Of a stretch of DNA of 64,000 nucleotides, positions 41,532-63,200 are shown piece after piece. The notes beneath the pieces were generated by a model that made no database searches, was not told the origin of the DNA, and saw nothing but the letters and a program-made list of their open reading frames with translations. Source of the DNA: Trichopria drosophilae (lineage: Eukaryota > Arthropoda > Insecta > Hymenoptera > Diapriidae); NCBI GenBank assembly GCA_030407085.1, contig CM059582.1:199748001-199812000 (forward strand), given 5' to 3'. The position numbers and the translations under genes were made by a program. Each line of letters starts with the position of its first letter. The stretch's first letter is position 1.

Positions 41532-43480
41532 AAAAAAATAGTGAATTTTGCAGACTTGTGTAATTTTAGTTAGAGATTGGAAGTTTTTGACAAGAGGGTA
41601 TTAAAAAAAATACTCTTTATTTGCTCCGCCCCAAAATGTAAAATTTCACATTTTTTTGCTGTACAGGGCAGAAAAGAAGAACATAGTAACAAATCAAATT
41701 AATTTAATCCATGTGATTACGCTAAAAATGAGAAAGGTGATTCGTAGGATGGAGTAAATTGGGAGTATTTTTTTGATACTCTCTCGTCGAAACTCGAAAG
41801 ATCAATTTCTAAGTTGTAATATCCTGAAGAAATCCCCTAGTGGACTGGCTTTACAACAATAACAATTTCCTGCATAGCTTAGGTTAGGTTATGTTTCGAA
41901 TCGATATCTATCGATATTATCAATTAATAGATATATTAATGCGACGTTTCTAAATGTCGTACAATTAGATGAAGAAAATAATATACAGATTGCATAATTA
42001 TTGTTATAAAGACAATGAATAACATATTTCTGTTTATTTTTCTATTGGATTCTTGGAAAAATACACCTACAGGGTCGATTTCAAATCATTTACGGGTGTA
42101 TTTCAGGTCAACTTTGGGTCCACTTAGGATAATGACCGGTTAATTTCTGGTTGGCCACGGGTCATTTTTCGGACAAATAAGGGTCGATTTCAGATTATTT
42201 TTGAGGGTTGATTTACAACCTACTGCTGGCTCACTTCGAGTTAATTGTATGTCGACTTCAGAACTTACAGCAATTTACACGTTGTTTTGGGGTTAACAGG
42301 ATTTGCGGTCAATATTATCCGGACCGAAGTTAACAACAGCTTAACCTTTGCAAATATTGTCTCTTTAAAAATACTCACACCGTAAAATCTTTTATTGAGC
42401 TCAGTGTCATAGTAAAAGTTTTATGTTTATCTGTTGAACATTATATTTATTTCGTTTTTGTACTGTATTTTGGCTGCTAATTAAGTGATTTTCTCAAATT
42501 AACGAGATTTAATTATTATACCTGTAAATATCTATTTTTTTAGCCTTTAAAAACATAATAATACAAAGAACTTTTGAAACGGAACCAAGATTCAATTTTA
42601 ATTATTTGTATATTAGTTTATTTTAAATGTTTCTTAAATTCAGACAAACAGAAGTTGTTTCCAGCCGGTATAAAGTTCATTCAACTTAGTATTTTCGTTG
42701 TAGTATTAATTCCGAGAGACAAAAATATAGAGAATTTAATTTTCAAAATTCCCCTATCAAAGTAATTTTCCTATGAGGGATGAAAGGCGGAACCCTCTCC
42801 GCACCTGCAACTTGTTTACGCGTTGCAAAATAGTTTGGCTTGTATGCCAATATCAAAAATGCAATTGTTCTATTTGTAGTGTATTTTTTTTCTATTTTTA
42901 TGCATGCTGCACACCTCAAGTCACATTACGCCGAATGCAACTAATCATTCTTTTGTATCAGTAAAATAATATTGAAAATTGCGGATTCAAAACGCATTAT
43001 AAAAATCATTCGAATCTTACAACACTTACCTTCTTTAAAATAGAAATTTATCAGATATCCGTTAATATTTATGTTTGGAATGTGGTACATGCATTTCCAA
43101 AAAGTCCAAAACTTTAATCGCGAATATTTACCGGAACTAATAAATGCGGGATCAAGTCACCTTCATGAAGTTCGCTTAAAATGACAAAAAAACCCTTCTA
43201 GGGCTCAGAAATCGACATTTTAGATTTATCTACTTTCGACGTGAACATTTTTTGTTTACCATTCTTTATTGTCAAACCGTTTGTAAACAAATCTGACCTT
43301 TACTCGGAAAATTACTCTGTTCGTTAAATGTCGTATTTTATAATTTTTTTTCTGTTTTATTATCCATAATACGGATTCCATAGATGCCGTATGGATGAAG
43401 CTACGACAAAAACATTCAATTCAGCGTGAAATTCTGAACATTTCTGTCCTAGTGTCGTATCGATAGTTTTAAAATTGTCC
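41532..43480. other. Intergenic sequence without supported genes
   Basis: No gene. At 42050-42370 there is a patch rich in GGGTCGATTTCAG and GGTCAACTTTGGGTCC that may be an old repeat. Confidence 0.4.
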
Positions 43481-43990
43481 ATTTTACAGCCATTTTAGTG
43501 AAAAATCGGGTAAAATTTGCCAAAAACCCGGCAATTTTGGCCCGTTTTCGGGATTTTTTTTGCTACTTTCGAGTGGTATTTTGTTGTAGTTTGGAGCAAC
43601 TCGTAGAAAGGAATTGTGCTGAGAATCAACAACGCCGAAAACCTCCGAATAACCAATTTTGTCGAAATGGAGGTTCTTGTAAAATTTGTTTCCGACATAT
43701 TGGATCCATAATTTTGAATTAGGCAACATTTATGTCGCATTTGTGACCGTGAAAACTCTCAATTAATACATTTTGTTCAAATAGAGGTATTTTGAACAAT
43801 TGTTGTCCACCATTTTGAATTTGGTAAAACTAACGTCAGATAATAATCAACGACCTCAAAAACGTGACATTAATTTCATTTAGGTGAAAAGGTTATTTTG
43901 AGGTCGCTGATAAGAAATTCAACGTTAAAATTAATCATTTTAAAATGGCGGATTCAATATGGCGACCAAAAAACGTTAAAAATCATTTCA
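43481..43990. repeat. Diverged ATGGCGGA-family fragments
   Basis: Units with CGACATATTGGATCCATAAT, CACCATTTTGAATTTGG, GAGGTCGCTGATAAGAAATT and AAAATGGCGGATTCAATATG occur in both orientations. Confidence 0.5.
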
Positions 43991-44009
43991 TTTGCAAATT
44001 CTGGCTTGT

Positions 44010-44141
44010 AATAAATAGAATTAATTTTGATTTTTCTTTTCTGACATTTTCTTAAGTGAAAGTAATCATAATTTTAAAATTATGATTACTTTCACTTAAG
44101 AAAATGTCAGAAAAGAAAAATCAAAATTAATTCTATTTATT
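44010..44141. repeat. Perfect 132-bp palindrome
   Basis: Two 66-bp arms meet at 44075/44076 with no spacer and no mismatch; the centre is AATTTTAAAATT. Arm landmarks are TTGATTTTTCTTTTCTGACA and CTTAAGTGAAAGTAATCA. The base pair just outside (T at 44009, G at 44142) does not match. Confidence 0.95.
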
Positions 44142-44172
44142 GGATATATTATTACATAAATAATAGACGAAG

Positions 44173-44529
44173 ATGAATTTCTTTAATTGGATGCAATCTA
44201 ATTATGGAAAGGAGACTCTATTGTTACTAAAGGAGTGGAAAAACATTAACAACAAATTAGCGGCATCTATAATGAGAAGAATTTTCTTACTCAGATGTAA
44301 AAAGAACAATTTCCTACCTAAACATATTTTTTCTAATAAATTCACACATAGAACTGAATTTTATACACCATTGCACACACACAAACATCAAGAACTTATT
44401 CAAAAATACAAGATTAAACTACTACAACTGGAAATCTGGCTTGTAATGTTGCATATGACATTATTTTGCGTAAATTTTGCAAATTGTAAATTAGAAATGC
44501 ATAGTAGAACTATATTTTCTATTATTTGA
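44173..44529 (+). pseudogene. Possible retroelement-derived open frame (Penelope-like N-terminal type)
   Basis: A 118-aa frame begins at ATG with no splice evidence. It holds KNINNKLAASIMRRIFLLRC then NNFLPKHIFSNKF. A charged helix followed by a FLxxCxxxxxxPK pattern resembles N-terminal parts of Penelope-like element proteins. I recognise this only loosely. No reverse transcriptase follows, so it would be a remnant. It sits next to the perfect palindrome. Confidence 0.3.
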
Positions 44530-45005
44530 TATCGAGAGAAGAATGTCAATGGAAAAAGGTTCCGATTGTCAATTATACCATCACAACACCGCAATATTCC
44601 GGGATAACAGTGGCAATTATTCACGAAGTGCATATTTGTTATTTCGGTGTATACATTATCGTCGCTATATAATCGCGACTGCATTGTACGACACGGAAGA
44701 TTGCAAAGCTTATTTGCGTGGCGAGGTGCTCTTCTCGATCGATATGACATAGTGGTTTACATACTCTTTCACTAGAGTATGGGTAGGGTATAAATATATA
44801 TACGTTATAATACCGCGAAAACCAACTGATTGTCGCTTTTAACTTCGATTTTCCGCTGTTTTCCCGAGGTCGTTCAACCGTGCAAAATTGTAAGGTCTTC
44901 GCCAGTCTTCGCACGTGGTTTATCGAATTAATAATTTCGTATTTAGGAAATAGTTTATTCCGCAAATATCGTCCTGTTTCATATTCCAGTCCAAATTTAT
45001 AGATT

Positions 45006-45139
45006 CCCCAAACAGCACAAGCCCGTCTCAGGATGTCCTCGGGAATTGCTGAGGCGCTCCCGAGGACCGAAAGCGTATATTTGGACGTCCTTATTAGCAG
45101 CTCCTCAGGACATCCAGGGACGAATTGTGTTGTTTGGGT
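45006..45139. mobile_element. GC-richer MITE with CCCAAACAGCACAA ends
   Basis: CCCCAAACAGCACAAGCCCG at the left mirrors GAATTGTGTTGTTTGGG at the right. Inner CAGGATGTCCTCGGG and CCTCAGGACATCC are also inverted. It stands out by base composition. Confidence 0.6.
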
Positions 45140-45562
45140 CCTCGTTCCTCTCCCCGCCACATGTTTTTCTCGAAAGACCAAAATGGAAGTTTAGGGAGGT
45201 ACTCGGAGTGACCTCTACAATTTTGGACCACTCCATTGTATAAATCTAATCACCAATTACATAAATTCAAGTATACGAAATCAGTAAGTGTTTTTTATTT
45301 ACTTTCGGACGTTATTGATTCTCACTATAATATCCATCATTCATTCTCGCCATTAAGTCATCTCTTCCATTCAGTCATAATAAATGATCTTTGAACATTG
45401 TGTGATACACCGGAAGTGATTACTCCAAAATTATACTCCAATTACGTGTGATATCATCTTTTCATAGCTTCATAAGTTCAATATAATTGCGCTTATCTTC
45501 AACACGTGCCGTTTTTATGGATTTTGTTGGAATTGATATTTATCTAAACTCCCCGTTGTGTA

Positions 45563-45773
45563 AAAAGGTAGGCCGGGGAACAAAGTTCCGAAAATCAACA
45601 TACCGAAAGGCCAAAATTTCGATATAGCATGGTTCCATCGTGATTTTCTTGACTTTGTCTTGGAAAATTTGGCAAAAAGAAAGCAAATTAAAATACCTTG
45701 GACTCTCGCAATATCGAAATTTTATCCTTTCGGCGTTTTGATTTTCGGAACTTTATTCCCCGGCCAAAAGGTA
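45563..45773. mobile_element. 195-bp MITE with 8-bp target duplication (hAT-like)
   Basis: AAAAGGTA occurs at 45563-45570 and 45766-45773. Between them, GGCCGGGGAACAAAGTTCCG mirrors CGGAACTTTATTCCCCGGCC. An 8-bp duplication is typical of hAT (also P) superfamilies. The arms run for about 55 bp and no coding region remains. Confidence 0.85.
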
Positions 45774-45825
45774 CACCATACATTTTTTATGAAAACTAAG
45801 GTATCTGTTGCACAATACAATTTAT

Positions 45826-45840
45826 TTTCGAAAGTATAAA
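45826..45840 (-). terminator. Possible poly(A) signal of the ZNF474-like gene
   Basis: AAAATAAATTG on the minus strand about 90 bp past the stop codon. Confidence 0.4.
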
Positions 45841-45925
45841 GACGTAAACAATACGCACGATCGGAGAATACATACACGTAAAAATATATATATATACAAT
45901 CGCTTGACAATAAAAAGTTCGTAGT

Positions 45926-54282
<8,357 letters not shown>

Positions 54283-56215
54283 CTAGAAGGTTCGAGGGTC
54301 GCCTTATCACCATTCGAGGCGTAAAATTACCGTTTCACGCCCTATAGATACAAAAACTACTATTCTTTCTCGATGAAAATTGTATCCGAAATATTCTTTA
54401 TCTAACAAATTCTTGAGTCTTTTCGGCATAATTTGACCTATTTTGGAGTAAAGAAAATATCTCCAATTGAGTTACTAGATTTTTAACTTTTCCCATTTAT
54501 TAATTAAATAAAATATAACATTTCAAAAGCCTCATTTATATGGAGATTTCGTTAAAACAATTGTTTGAATTATATGACTAGAAATTGGGAAATTAGAACA
54601 GAAGATATTTCACAGTCCAAGGGTTTCACCTACACTGTTAGAAATTCCTGACATACATTTACGAAACATGCAACTGAAGTTTTACGCAGTTATTGTTAGT
54701 GGTACCAAAACATTTTCTACTCTAAGGCATTGAGAATGTCGAAAAACCGACTTTTCTCACTCACCCTATTGCATAAAAATGCACCCAATGCATGAAAATA
54801 TAGTATTTAATCGTTAAATTTTTTGTTCCATAAGAAATAGCCGTTTTGCAGTAAATACCTTTTTGTAGCAAAAATCGAACCGTTCACTTTGATTGTCTGC
54901 CATTTTGGACAAAATGCAAATTTTATTAAATCCTTTGATCAAACTCTAATTTATACTGTTATTTATCTAAATCCGTCGACATTTTTTGTTTCAGATGATC
55001 CAGTTTGCTAAAATGTTGGTCACAGCACAACGTACATAAGAATATCATTTTTTGGCGGGCATTTGTAACTCAACTATGTGATATTTTTCAATAAAGAAAT
55101 TACCGAAAGTTGTTGAATGTACTTTAATATGATATAATGACATTTAAACAAAGTTTCGTAGTTTTCTTTAAAAATATTCATGAAAAGGACCGAGTTTTTG
55201 CATTGCAAGTGGAATTAACCCTTCAAACCCCGCTTTTTCGAATGGCGTTATAAAAAATACAATAAAATAGTCAAATTAACAGAAAATTTAATACAAAAAA
55301 TACATATAATTTTATGTATATATATAAAATGCTAAAAACTCGATATTGCCGACATCCATATTCCTGTAAACGATACCAAGACCAGACATTCCCTTTAGAG
55401 ACTGACAGAAGCCTGGTCGATCCTAGTCTCGTCTTGTCTCGTCGAGACTGAACAACTAAACAAGTCCTATAACTTTTAAAAAGTTTGAAAGTGGAAAATC
55501 GGTTTAAGTTAAGAGAATAACTAAATCTTATGATCATAGTGACCGTTGCTACCGACAATAATTCCTTTCGACATTTTTTCCTGATTTTGTCACTTAAAAT
55601 GTCGCTATCTGTAATTAAATATTTAAATGTTATAAGCTGGTGAAATGCGAGGTTATAACCGTTTCATCACTTTTCCCAAATAAATAGAAACCGTACAAAA
55701 TAAAATTGAGTTCTCAACTTCGAATTAATCATCTTGAACTTCAGATCAAACTTTTGACATGGATAGTTGGTATATAAGTTCCAGCAATGCACGTGCTCAT
55801 CTGCCTACCAACTTTATAATAAATTATGTCTAATCAATGGATGAAGGTTTGGAAAATAATGTCATGTTACTACGAAGTGTTTAATCGAGAATTAACGATT
55901 TAAGTATACAAATGTTGATTTCTTCATTAAACATTGGTGCTTAAACTGGTTTGTATTTGTTGTACGTCCACGTATATAAGTAAACTTTTCATATACGCTA
56001 TCTGATAATTAGTTATTTATGCGTCCATACTGGGACAGAAGTTGGCTATTATGATTTACTAAGAAAACACTTCATTCTCTCTAGGAACAATAAAATATGA
56101 CCAGAGACAGGATTGAAGCATATTTTTCCGTTTCTTTAGATTTATTAAAGGTATATTAGTGATGATCAAAAGAAATTTCCAAAAACAAGTTGTTGGTAAC
56201 TGTAATAGGGGAGAA
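54283..56215. other. Intergenic sequence, scattered element ends
   Basis: A CACTGTTAGAAATTCCTG left end (54634) and a TTAACCCTTCAAACCCCGC piggyBac-like end (55215) are visible. No gene was found. Confidence 0.4.
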
Positions 56216-56217
56216 CG

Positions 56218-57203
56218 GGGTAATTACGACAGGTCGGATAATTCCGACCCCCCGTAATATCTCGCTTACAATATGACATCCCGTAATGTTATTGAAATTT
56301 TGTGAAAACACTGATGAGTACAACTATTTTGATTGCGGTAGTTGTTTATTTACTTTGCATTGAACCATGTGGCAAAGATGTTATTGTTTCTTACTGCGCT
56401 AATTTAGAAATTGTAGTATTATAAATAAGTAAATATAGTTTGAAATTATTGTGCAAACGAATCAAACGCAAGTAATTTAGAAAGCCTTAACCTTATATTT
56501 AATGAAATCAGTTTGGTTTTTAGTGAGATGAGAATGTGTTTTTAAGTGCGTGTATTTTTTTAAATAACGAACGTGCTGGGTAATTCCGACCCCTAATGTA
56601 TACGGGGTAATTGCGACCGTCCTTTTTCGAGTTTATTTTCGTTTGCTTTTTATCACAACCATATTATGCAATATTATGTATACATTGTATATAATGTATC
56701 ACAAATGTGTTGATGTTTTTTTCTTTCTACATTTCGACCACAACATTTGAATTTGCTTCGCTTGTTTTCTCGTGCGATATTAGAAGTGACTATTTGCGTT
56801 TTCATTTTTGACCAACACTGTAGAGTAGGTATGATCTATGTACGTAGTGTTGTACATAAACAAGTTATTGTGATAGCAAAATATTATCTTCTTTACTTAT
56901 TATTAATAAATGTAAATTAAACCTATAAATCACTACGAAATTGTGCTGAAAATAAACGCGGTCGGAATTACACCTTTAGGGGTCGGAATTACCCATACTT
57001 TGACAGAATCTGAAGAATTGCAATTTTTTACTAATGGAGGTATAATCCATATAATAGACCTATAACAAGGTATTAATAATATCGATAAATGTTTACCCAT
57101 GCAATACACTTTAAAAAAGCATAACGTACAAATTCATTAAATCACATTCTCTACCTTAAAAATCAATTTTGCTTAGGTAGGTCGGAATTACCCCGTTCTC
57201 CCC
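56218..57203. mobile_element. 986-bp inverted-repeat element with GGGGAGAACGGGGTAATT ends
   Basis: GGGGAGAACGGGGTAATTAC at the left mirrors GGAATTACCCCGTTCTCCCC at the right, flanked by TA (56216-56217, 57204-57205). The GGTCGGAATTAC motif recurs four more times inside (about 56245, 56575-56625, 56960, 56980) in both orientations. No transposase. Confidence 0.8.
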
Positions 57204-57205
57204 TA

Positions 57206-60200
57206 TGTATTATAAAAAAAAATGATTTTCAGATTTCGGAGCAAATTTGACAGCGATAGAGGACACCGTTTTCAGCAACGTGACTCAACAATAACTTTTT
57301 GTTAAACAAATTATATTGTGTAATTTAATAACACATTAAAATTGTATTAAAGTAACAAAAGGTTTTGACAACTGTTAAAGAAATATTTGAAAACATGCAT
57401 TTTTCGACCGTCTAAATGCATTCGTGCCTGCACCACCATACTCGTTAAGAAAAGATCTATATCTACCCCTTGGTACGTAATATACTATTACAAAAGAACG
57501 AAATATACCCGATCGAAAATACGATTTGAGTTCGTTTGAAACGATTCGGTTGCGATGTGGTAATTGTTGAGATAATATTGGGGTAATGTTAAAATCAATG
57601 GTTTCTGTTCTTGGCGCCAGAATTCGTCCATTTCAGAGTGAAAATTCAGGTAGTTTTGTGAAAGTTCACTCGTTTATGTTCAAAAAATGAATTTTCATTG
57701 CAAAAAATTTTATATATATATGTCTTGTAATTCAGTAATTAAAAAAGGTATCCTCATTTAAATTATTACAAAATCAAGTTAGTTTCATTTCTTTTAGAAT
57801 TGTTAATGATTCATACGCATGGAGGAAAATATTTTAGGAAAAATGGAATTGACCAAAATAAAATTGTATATAATAAACAATCGTTTTTAAACGGTTATAT
57901 TTTATAGATTATAAACGTTTTTCAAATACGTTTATTAAAATTGGAAAGTCATCGATTTATATATGTTTTATATCTGTAAAATATGATACTATATTTCATA
58001 AACTATATTTAAACTTTTAATTATTAGCCTATTATATAAAAGTATATAAAACGTTATCAAGAAACCTATTTTTTACTACTATTTTATAGTAGTTTATCAA
58101 TATATACATTTATTAAAAGTATAAGTTTTTTATTAATCCAGTATTATAGTAGTAATTAAAACTAGTTGTTTTGCGATAGTTTCTCAGTGACTTAGTGAAC
58201 GTTACAATTTCATATAGATGATAAATTGTAAGAATTAAGAACTAGATCTCATAAGTATAGTTATTTGAGAAATATAAGAGTTTGATATTATTTTAGCAAC
58301 GTAGCTAATTAATGACGTTTCCTTTTAAGAGTTCAATTATTTTAAATAGGAACCGAGAGCCTTACTTTGCATCATTATTCGATAAAATATAAAGAAAAAC
58401 TATTTTCTTATAAGTTTAATTAACAAATTAACGTAAGGTATATTAAACCGTCGAAGCAGATTAAGGGCATAAAATTGTTTCTTTATTCTAATTTTGTATT
58501 AAAATATTAGTAAATTTAGAAAAAGGAGTGACGAAATTTAATTTTGAAAATGTAACGGCCAGGAAAAAACCTTTTTTGATGCTGTAATGTACATAACTGT
58601 GTCACATGAAAAGTATTTTATTTATTTTTATTTTAAAACATAGACTAATTTTTACATCGATTTTCAATGGCCATCAGCTCAAGCGAATGCCAATGTCGCA
58701 CACGATACTGACAAACATTTTTTAACGACTTGAATGCCAATATATTCACTAAACGACTTTATTATACCGTCTAAAAGAGAACATTTTTATTAATATATTA
58801 ACTATTTTAACTTATTAACTACACGATACAGGAATATGCAGATAAAAAGAATTAATATTTGTGACAATTCGACATACCTTTATTGTCATTTCCACGGGTT
58901 CAATTGTAAGAAAATAATAGTAAAATAACACGCAATATTGATTGAAGAAAATATGTGGAAAATGATTAAAGTAATGTTGGAAATAACGTTAAAATATACA
59001 AAGTAATGAAGTATCTAAATAATGGAAAAACGATGTTTATTCCATTCGAAACGAAAGAAGAAACGTTTAATAAATTTATAAAATGTTAAAATATCTTCTT
59101 TATGTTCTTAAAGACGATTTTTTTTACTAATTAATGTTACACTCTAAATTTCTTAAAGTCAATTTTGAACCAAGTTCGAATTTATCTAAAGTGAATTCGG
59201 TATTTGCATTTCTATATAGTGAAATCTTACTTTTTAACGGATAAACAAAAATATACACTTTTACATTTTGTTTTCCATTTCAAGATGGCGTCTAAAAGTT
59301 GAAAATTAAAATCAGAATAGGTCAAACAAAACTCGTAATAACTTATCTGTACGATTTTACTACAAATTCTAGTAGATCAAAATTAATAGCAATTTCTTCA
59401 ATTTTAAACATTTTCGGAAACAAAAATGGAAAACAAAATATGTAAATATATATTTGTGCAGTAAAACAATCGGAAACACATTTAGGATAGGTGAGAAGTT
59501 GATAAAAAAAAACCCAATATCAAAGTTAAAAATACAATTTAAAAAAAATTACAGCTAAAAAATCATGTTTTTTATCGTGTATTTAAACAAAATTTTGTTA
59601 AACGTCATTTTTGGAAAATTTCGGCAGCGCCATTCAAATGAGCGACCTCGAAACTAGTGGAGTATGGATGTCTGCATTTTTAAAAAATGTTTATTGCATA
59701 CATTTCAATACTTTTTTATTTGTTTCTATCAACAACTCAATCCGTGTGCATCCGCGAACATCCTTTACTTTTCTGCGAAAACACATACATAATGTTTACA
59801 TCAGCAGACAAAGTTAGAATAACGGTAGCATTAGACAAAAACACCTATTGAAAAGATGGAATTATTTAATCATTTGTAAGTCAAAGCCGTTAAAATTTAT
59901 TTTTTATTAGTTCGCCTACAAAAAAATACCACCTATCATGATGAAAATGCTAAAAGAAATTTTCTTTATCAAACTCATCTAGCCGATGTAATTATAAGAA
60001 CTTTTATGAAAACATATAGATCTCTAAAGTAATTCATAACAATTTTTAAAATTGATATTTTTTTTTCCATTTAAGCCGAAATTTTTAAAAATACTGACAA
60101 ATTCAAAGTTGGATTCATTTTTAAATTAAAAGAAATCTACAAGAATTACTCGATCCATTCTTGAAATGTTTCTAGAGTAATTGTATGATTAATTGTAGGT

Positions 60201-63200
60201 TTTTTTAATCTGTCGGCTTTTTTATTTATGGGTTTGTCGATCCGCACCCATGAATAGAGCATACTTGAAACTAGTAGGAAAGGCATCGTTAAAAAATGAA
60301 AAAAATCTTTTTATTCAAGAAATTCAGCTGAAATTGACGTACCTGCTTTTCTCATTTTGAACGTAAAATAGTTAATATTATTAACAAAGAACGAATTATT
60401 ACTTCGGGGTACTAAAAATTAGGCTTTTTTGTCGCAGTAGGTCGCAAAATGCGATTTTGCGCACTCTTTTTCATCATAGGAATGGTTAGAGACGGAGCGC
60501 GCTCATCGCAGTTTGCACTCTACAGAGACAAAAAATATTATTCTTTGGACACAGCATTTCGCGCCCTAGTGACGAAAAATACACTTTTCAACCACAATCA
60601 CGTCAAGATCCATTCCCTCTGATTCAAGTTATTTCAAAAATATTGTTTTTGGGTCGCGTGTAATTAAGTACTCAATTCATTTCACCAAAAAATAACACAG
60701 TACTGCAAAAAATTGGTTTTTAGACATAATTTAAATCAAAGGTAATGGATCTTATAGATTTTTGGTGCAATGAATTCGTTGTCCAATGTAGCCTATCGCT
60801 TCAGATTTTTCGCATATCCTAAACTCAAATTGCCAAAAAGGATATATTTCGGATCAGATATCTTAAAACACTGACGTGATTAGTCACATTGGACAACGAA
60901 TTCGTTTTCAGCGACCAAAAATCTATAAGGTCTAGTACCTCTGAGTCAAGTTATAACCCAAAAGAATTTTGTTGTTGTTCTGTGTAATCCATAGAAATCG
61001 AGTCTGACTTGTCTATATTAAAAGTTGTATTAGCCTATTTTAAAATTGTACAGGCTCTTGATGTAAACAACAAAAATGTTTTAAAAATCAATAACAATTT
61101 TGCAACTGAACTGTATAATACATCAATTTATTAATAAAATTGTACCTACTATGCTAAAAATAGTAAAAGGATTATTAAAAAAAATAACTATGGTAACTAA
61201 ATAAAAATCCTAAATGAGAATTGTTATATATAGATTCTTAGATGTTTAGAATTTAAAGTAACATAATATTAATAAAAAATTGAAAGATTATGATCTAAAC
61301 ATTTTTATTTAAAAAAATAAAGCATTTTTGAATATTTTTTAAAATAAAAGAAAAATTTTAAGGATCCGACAACGAATTTAATTATTATTTGTTATTAACT
61401 GCATCGCTTTCAAATTGCATTGAAGACCCAATTTTAAAATAATCACACATTCACATAGTGAACTTTTCAAAATAGATCGCATGTTTAGTGCAATAACATA
61501 AGTGGATGATAGATAGTACAATTGATTTTCCAACGTTTTACTTAGTCTTTCTAACGTCAGTAGAAGTTCATTAATTCACTATTGTGAACTGAAATAACTG
61601 CGATAATGATTTAGTGCGATAGGACAGTACACGAGAATGAGCTTGACATTGTAACGCAATTGTCATTCCACAGACAAATTTAAACACTTTTCTAAAAGGT
61701 CATTTTTTTATTTATTTAAGTTCCTGCCATACACTTACCCATAAATTACTTATGTTGTGTATAACAAATATTTTGTAAACATTTTCTTTTGATATATTAT
61801 CACGATTTTGAAAAATTCCTTATGATACATAAAATAATCGTAAGATTTTATTTATTGTTTTTTCGCATTCTGAAATAGTTTATTATTAGGGTCCTTTTTT
61901 AATAGTGCATGTCTTCTTTTAATATAGTATTATGTTCGATTAATCAGTAATTAATCACAATTGCTAAAAAACATGCTAGATCTTATAACTCTTTCAAGCA
62001 CAGATTTTTCTTGGCATGGAAATCAGTCCAAACTTTTTAATTAACTGTTAATCGGAGGTTTTTGGGGATGCTGATTACGAACATGACCTCAGATTTTCAA
62101 AACTCAAAATGTTGGATCCAAGATGGAGGATCGAAATTAGAAAAAATCGTTGTTTCAACTATCTGAAAAATTGCTATTTGAAAAAAAGTTACAACAGTGA
62201 AAAATTTTATAATCATAAAGAAACCAACTATGATTGATCGAACGAACTTTTTTTGTGGTTTTTAAAATTTTTAAACTATAAAAAATAGTAAAATTGACAG
62301 TCTTAGTAATTTCATGTAATCAGTTCAAATATTTTTAGGTGGTTATACGCCAGCTAAACAAAATAGTAAGTTCAGTTATTTCCGTTGTTAAACCATATTC
62401 ATAAATATTCACAATTTTTTTTTAAAGGTTGAATAACTATTATCTAATAAAGACGAAGATAGTAAAGTGAACTATACTATATTTAACAGATTAACAACAG
62501 TTAAATTTACTTTTTTTAGTTAATTATTTGAAATAATGATTACTACTTTAATTGATTAAAATGGGATAAAGCTATTGCCATTTCAATAATTCAAATAGTT
62601 GATTTAAGAAATTAAAATAGTCATTTCAACTATTGCTTTTGGTTATAAAATAACAGTCCTGTATTTACTTATTACTAGGTATAGCTAACAATTTTAGCTG
62701 AAGTTACTATTTTTTTAATTGGTTTCATTTGGTTTTTTTGGATTGTTAATTATGTGTGTGACATAAGATTTTCAAAATTCACAACGGTGGATCCAAAATG
62801 GCGGAGCGAGTTTGAAAAAAGTTTCTTAATCAAAGTAAAACTTTTTGGTTTTTGGGAATGCTGCACAAAATGAGAGCTATATAAATGATAACATCGAAAC
62901 CTTGCATTAAATAATGAAATGTTTATATCGATGCACTGAAAAAGTAAAATTAAACTTGGTTTTTTTGTTTACATAGTAATGTCGGTTCATAATTTGTTCT
63001 CCGCTAATTTACTATTAAAAAACTAAGATCCATTTGCTGATTTCGTCCACTGATATATAAAGTTACATATCAGTGATTTCGTCAATAAATTTGCAAAATT
63101 TATCGAAGATAAATGTATTTTTAGTATAATATATTATAATTTAGAAATAAGTTTAGTTGATATTATTTGCACTAAGCTTTTTTACTCAAATAATTTGAAA

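Noticed and set aside
44639..45181. 180-aa minus-strand reading frame
   Set aside because: Its first half is a GC-rich inverted-repeat MITE and the rest has no family resemblance or splice support.
55271..55558. 95-aa minus-strand frame near a GTCTCGTCTTGTCTCGTCG repeat
   Set aside because: Short, no family likeness, biased composition, no splice context.
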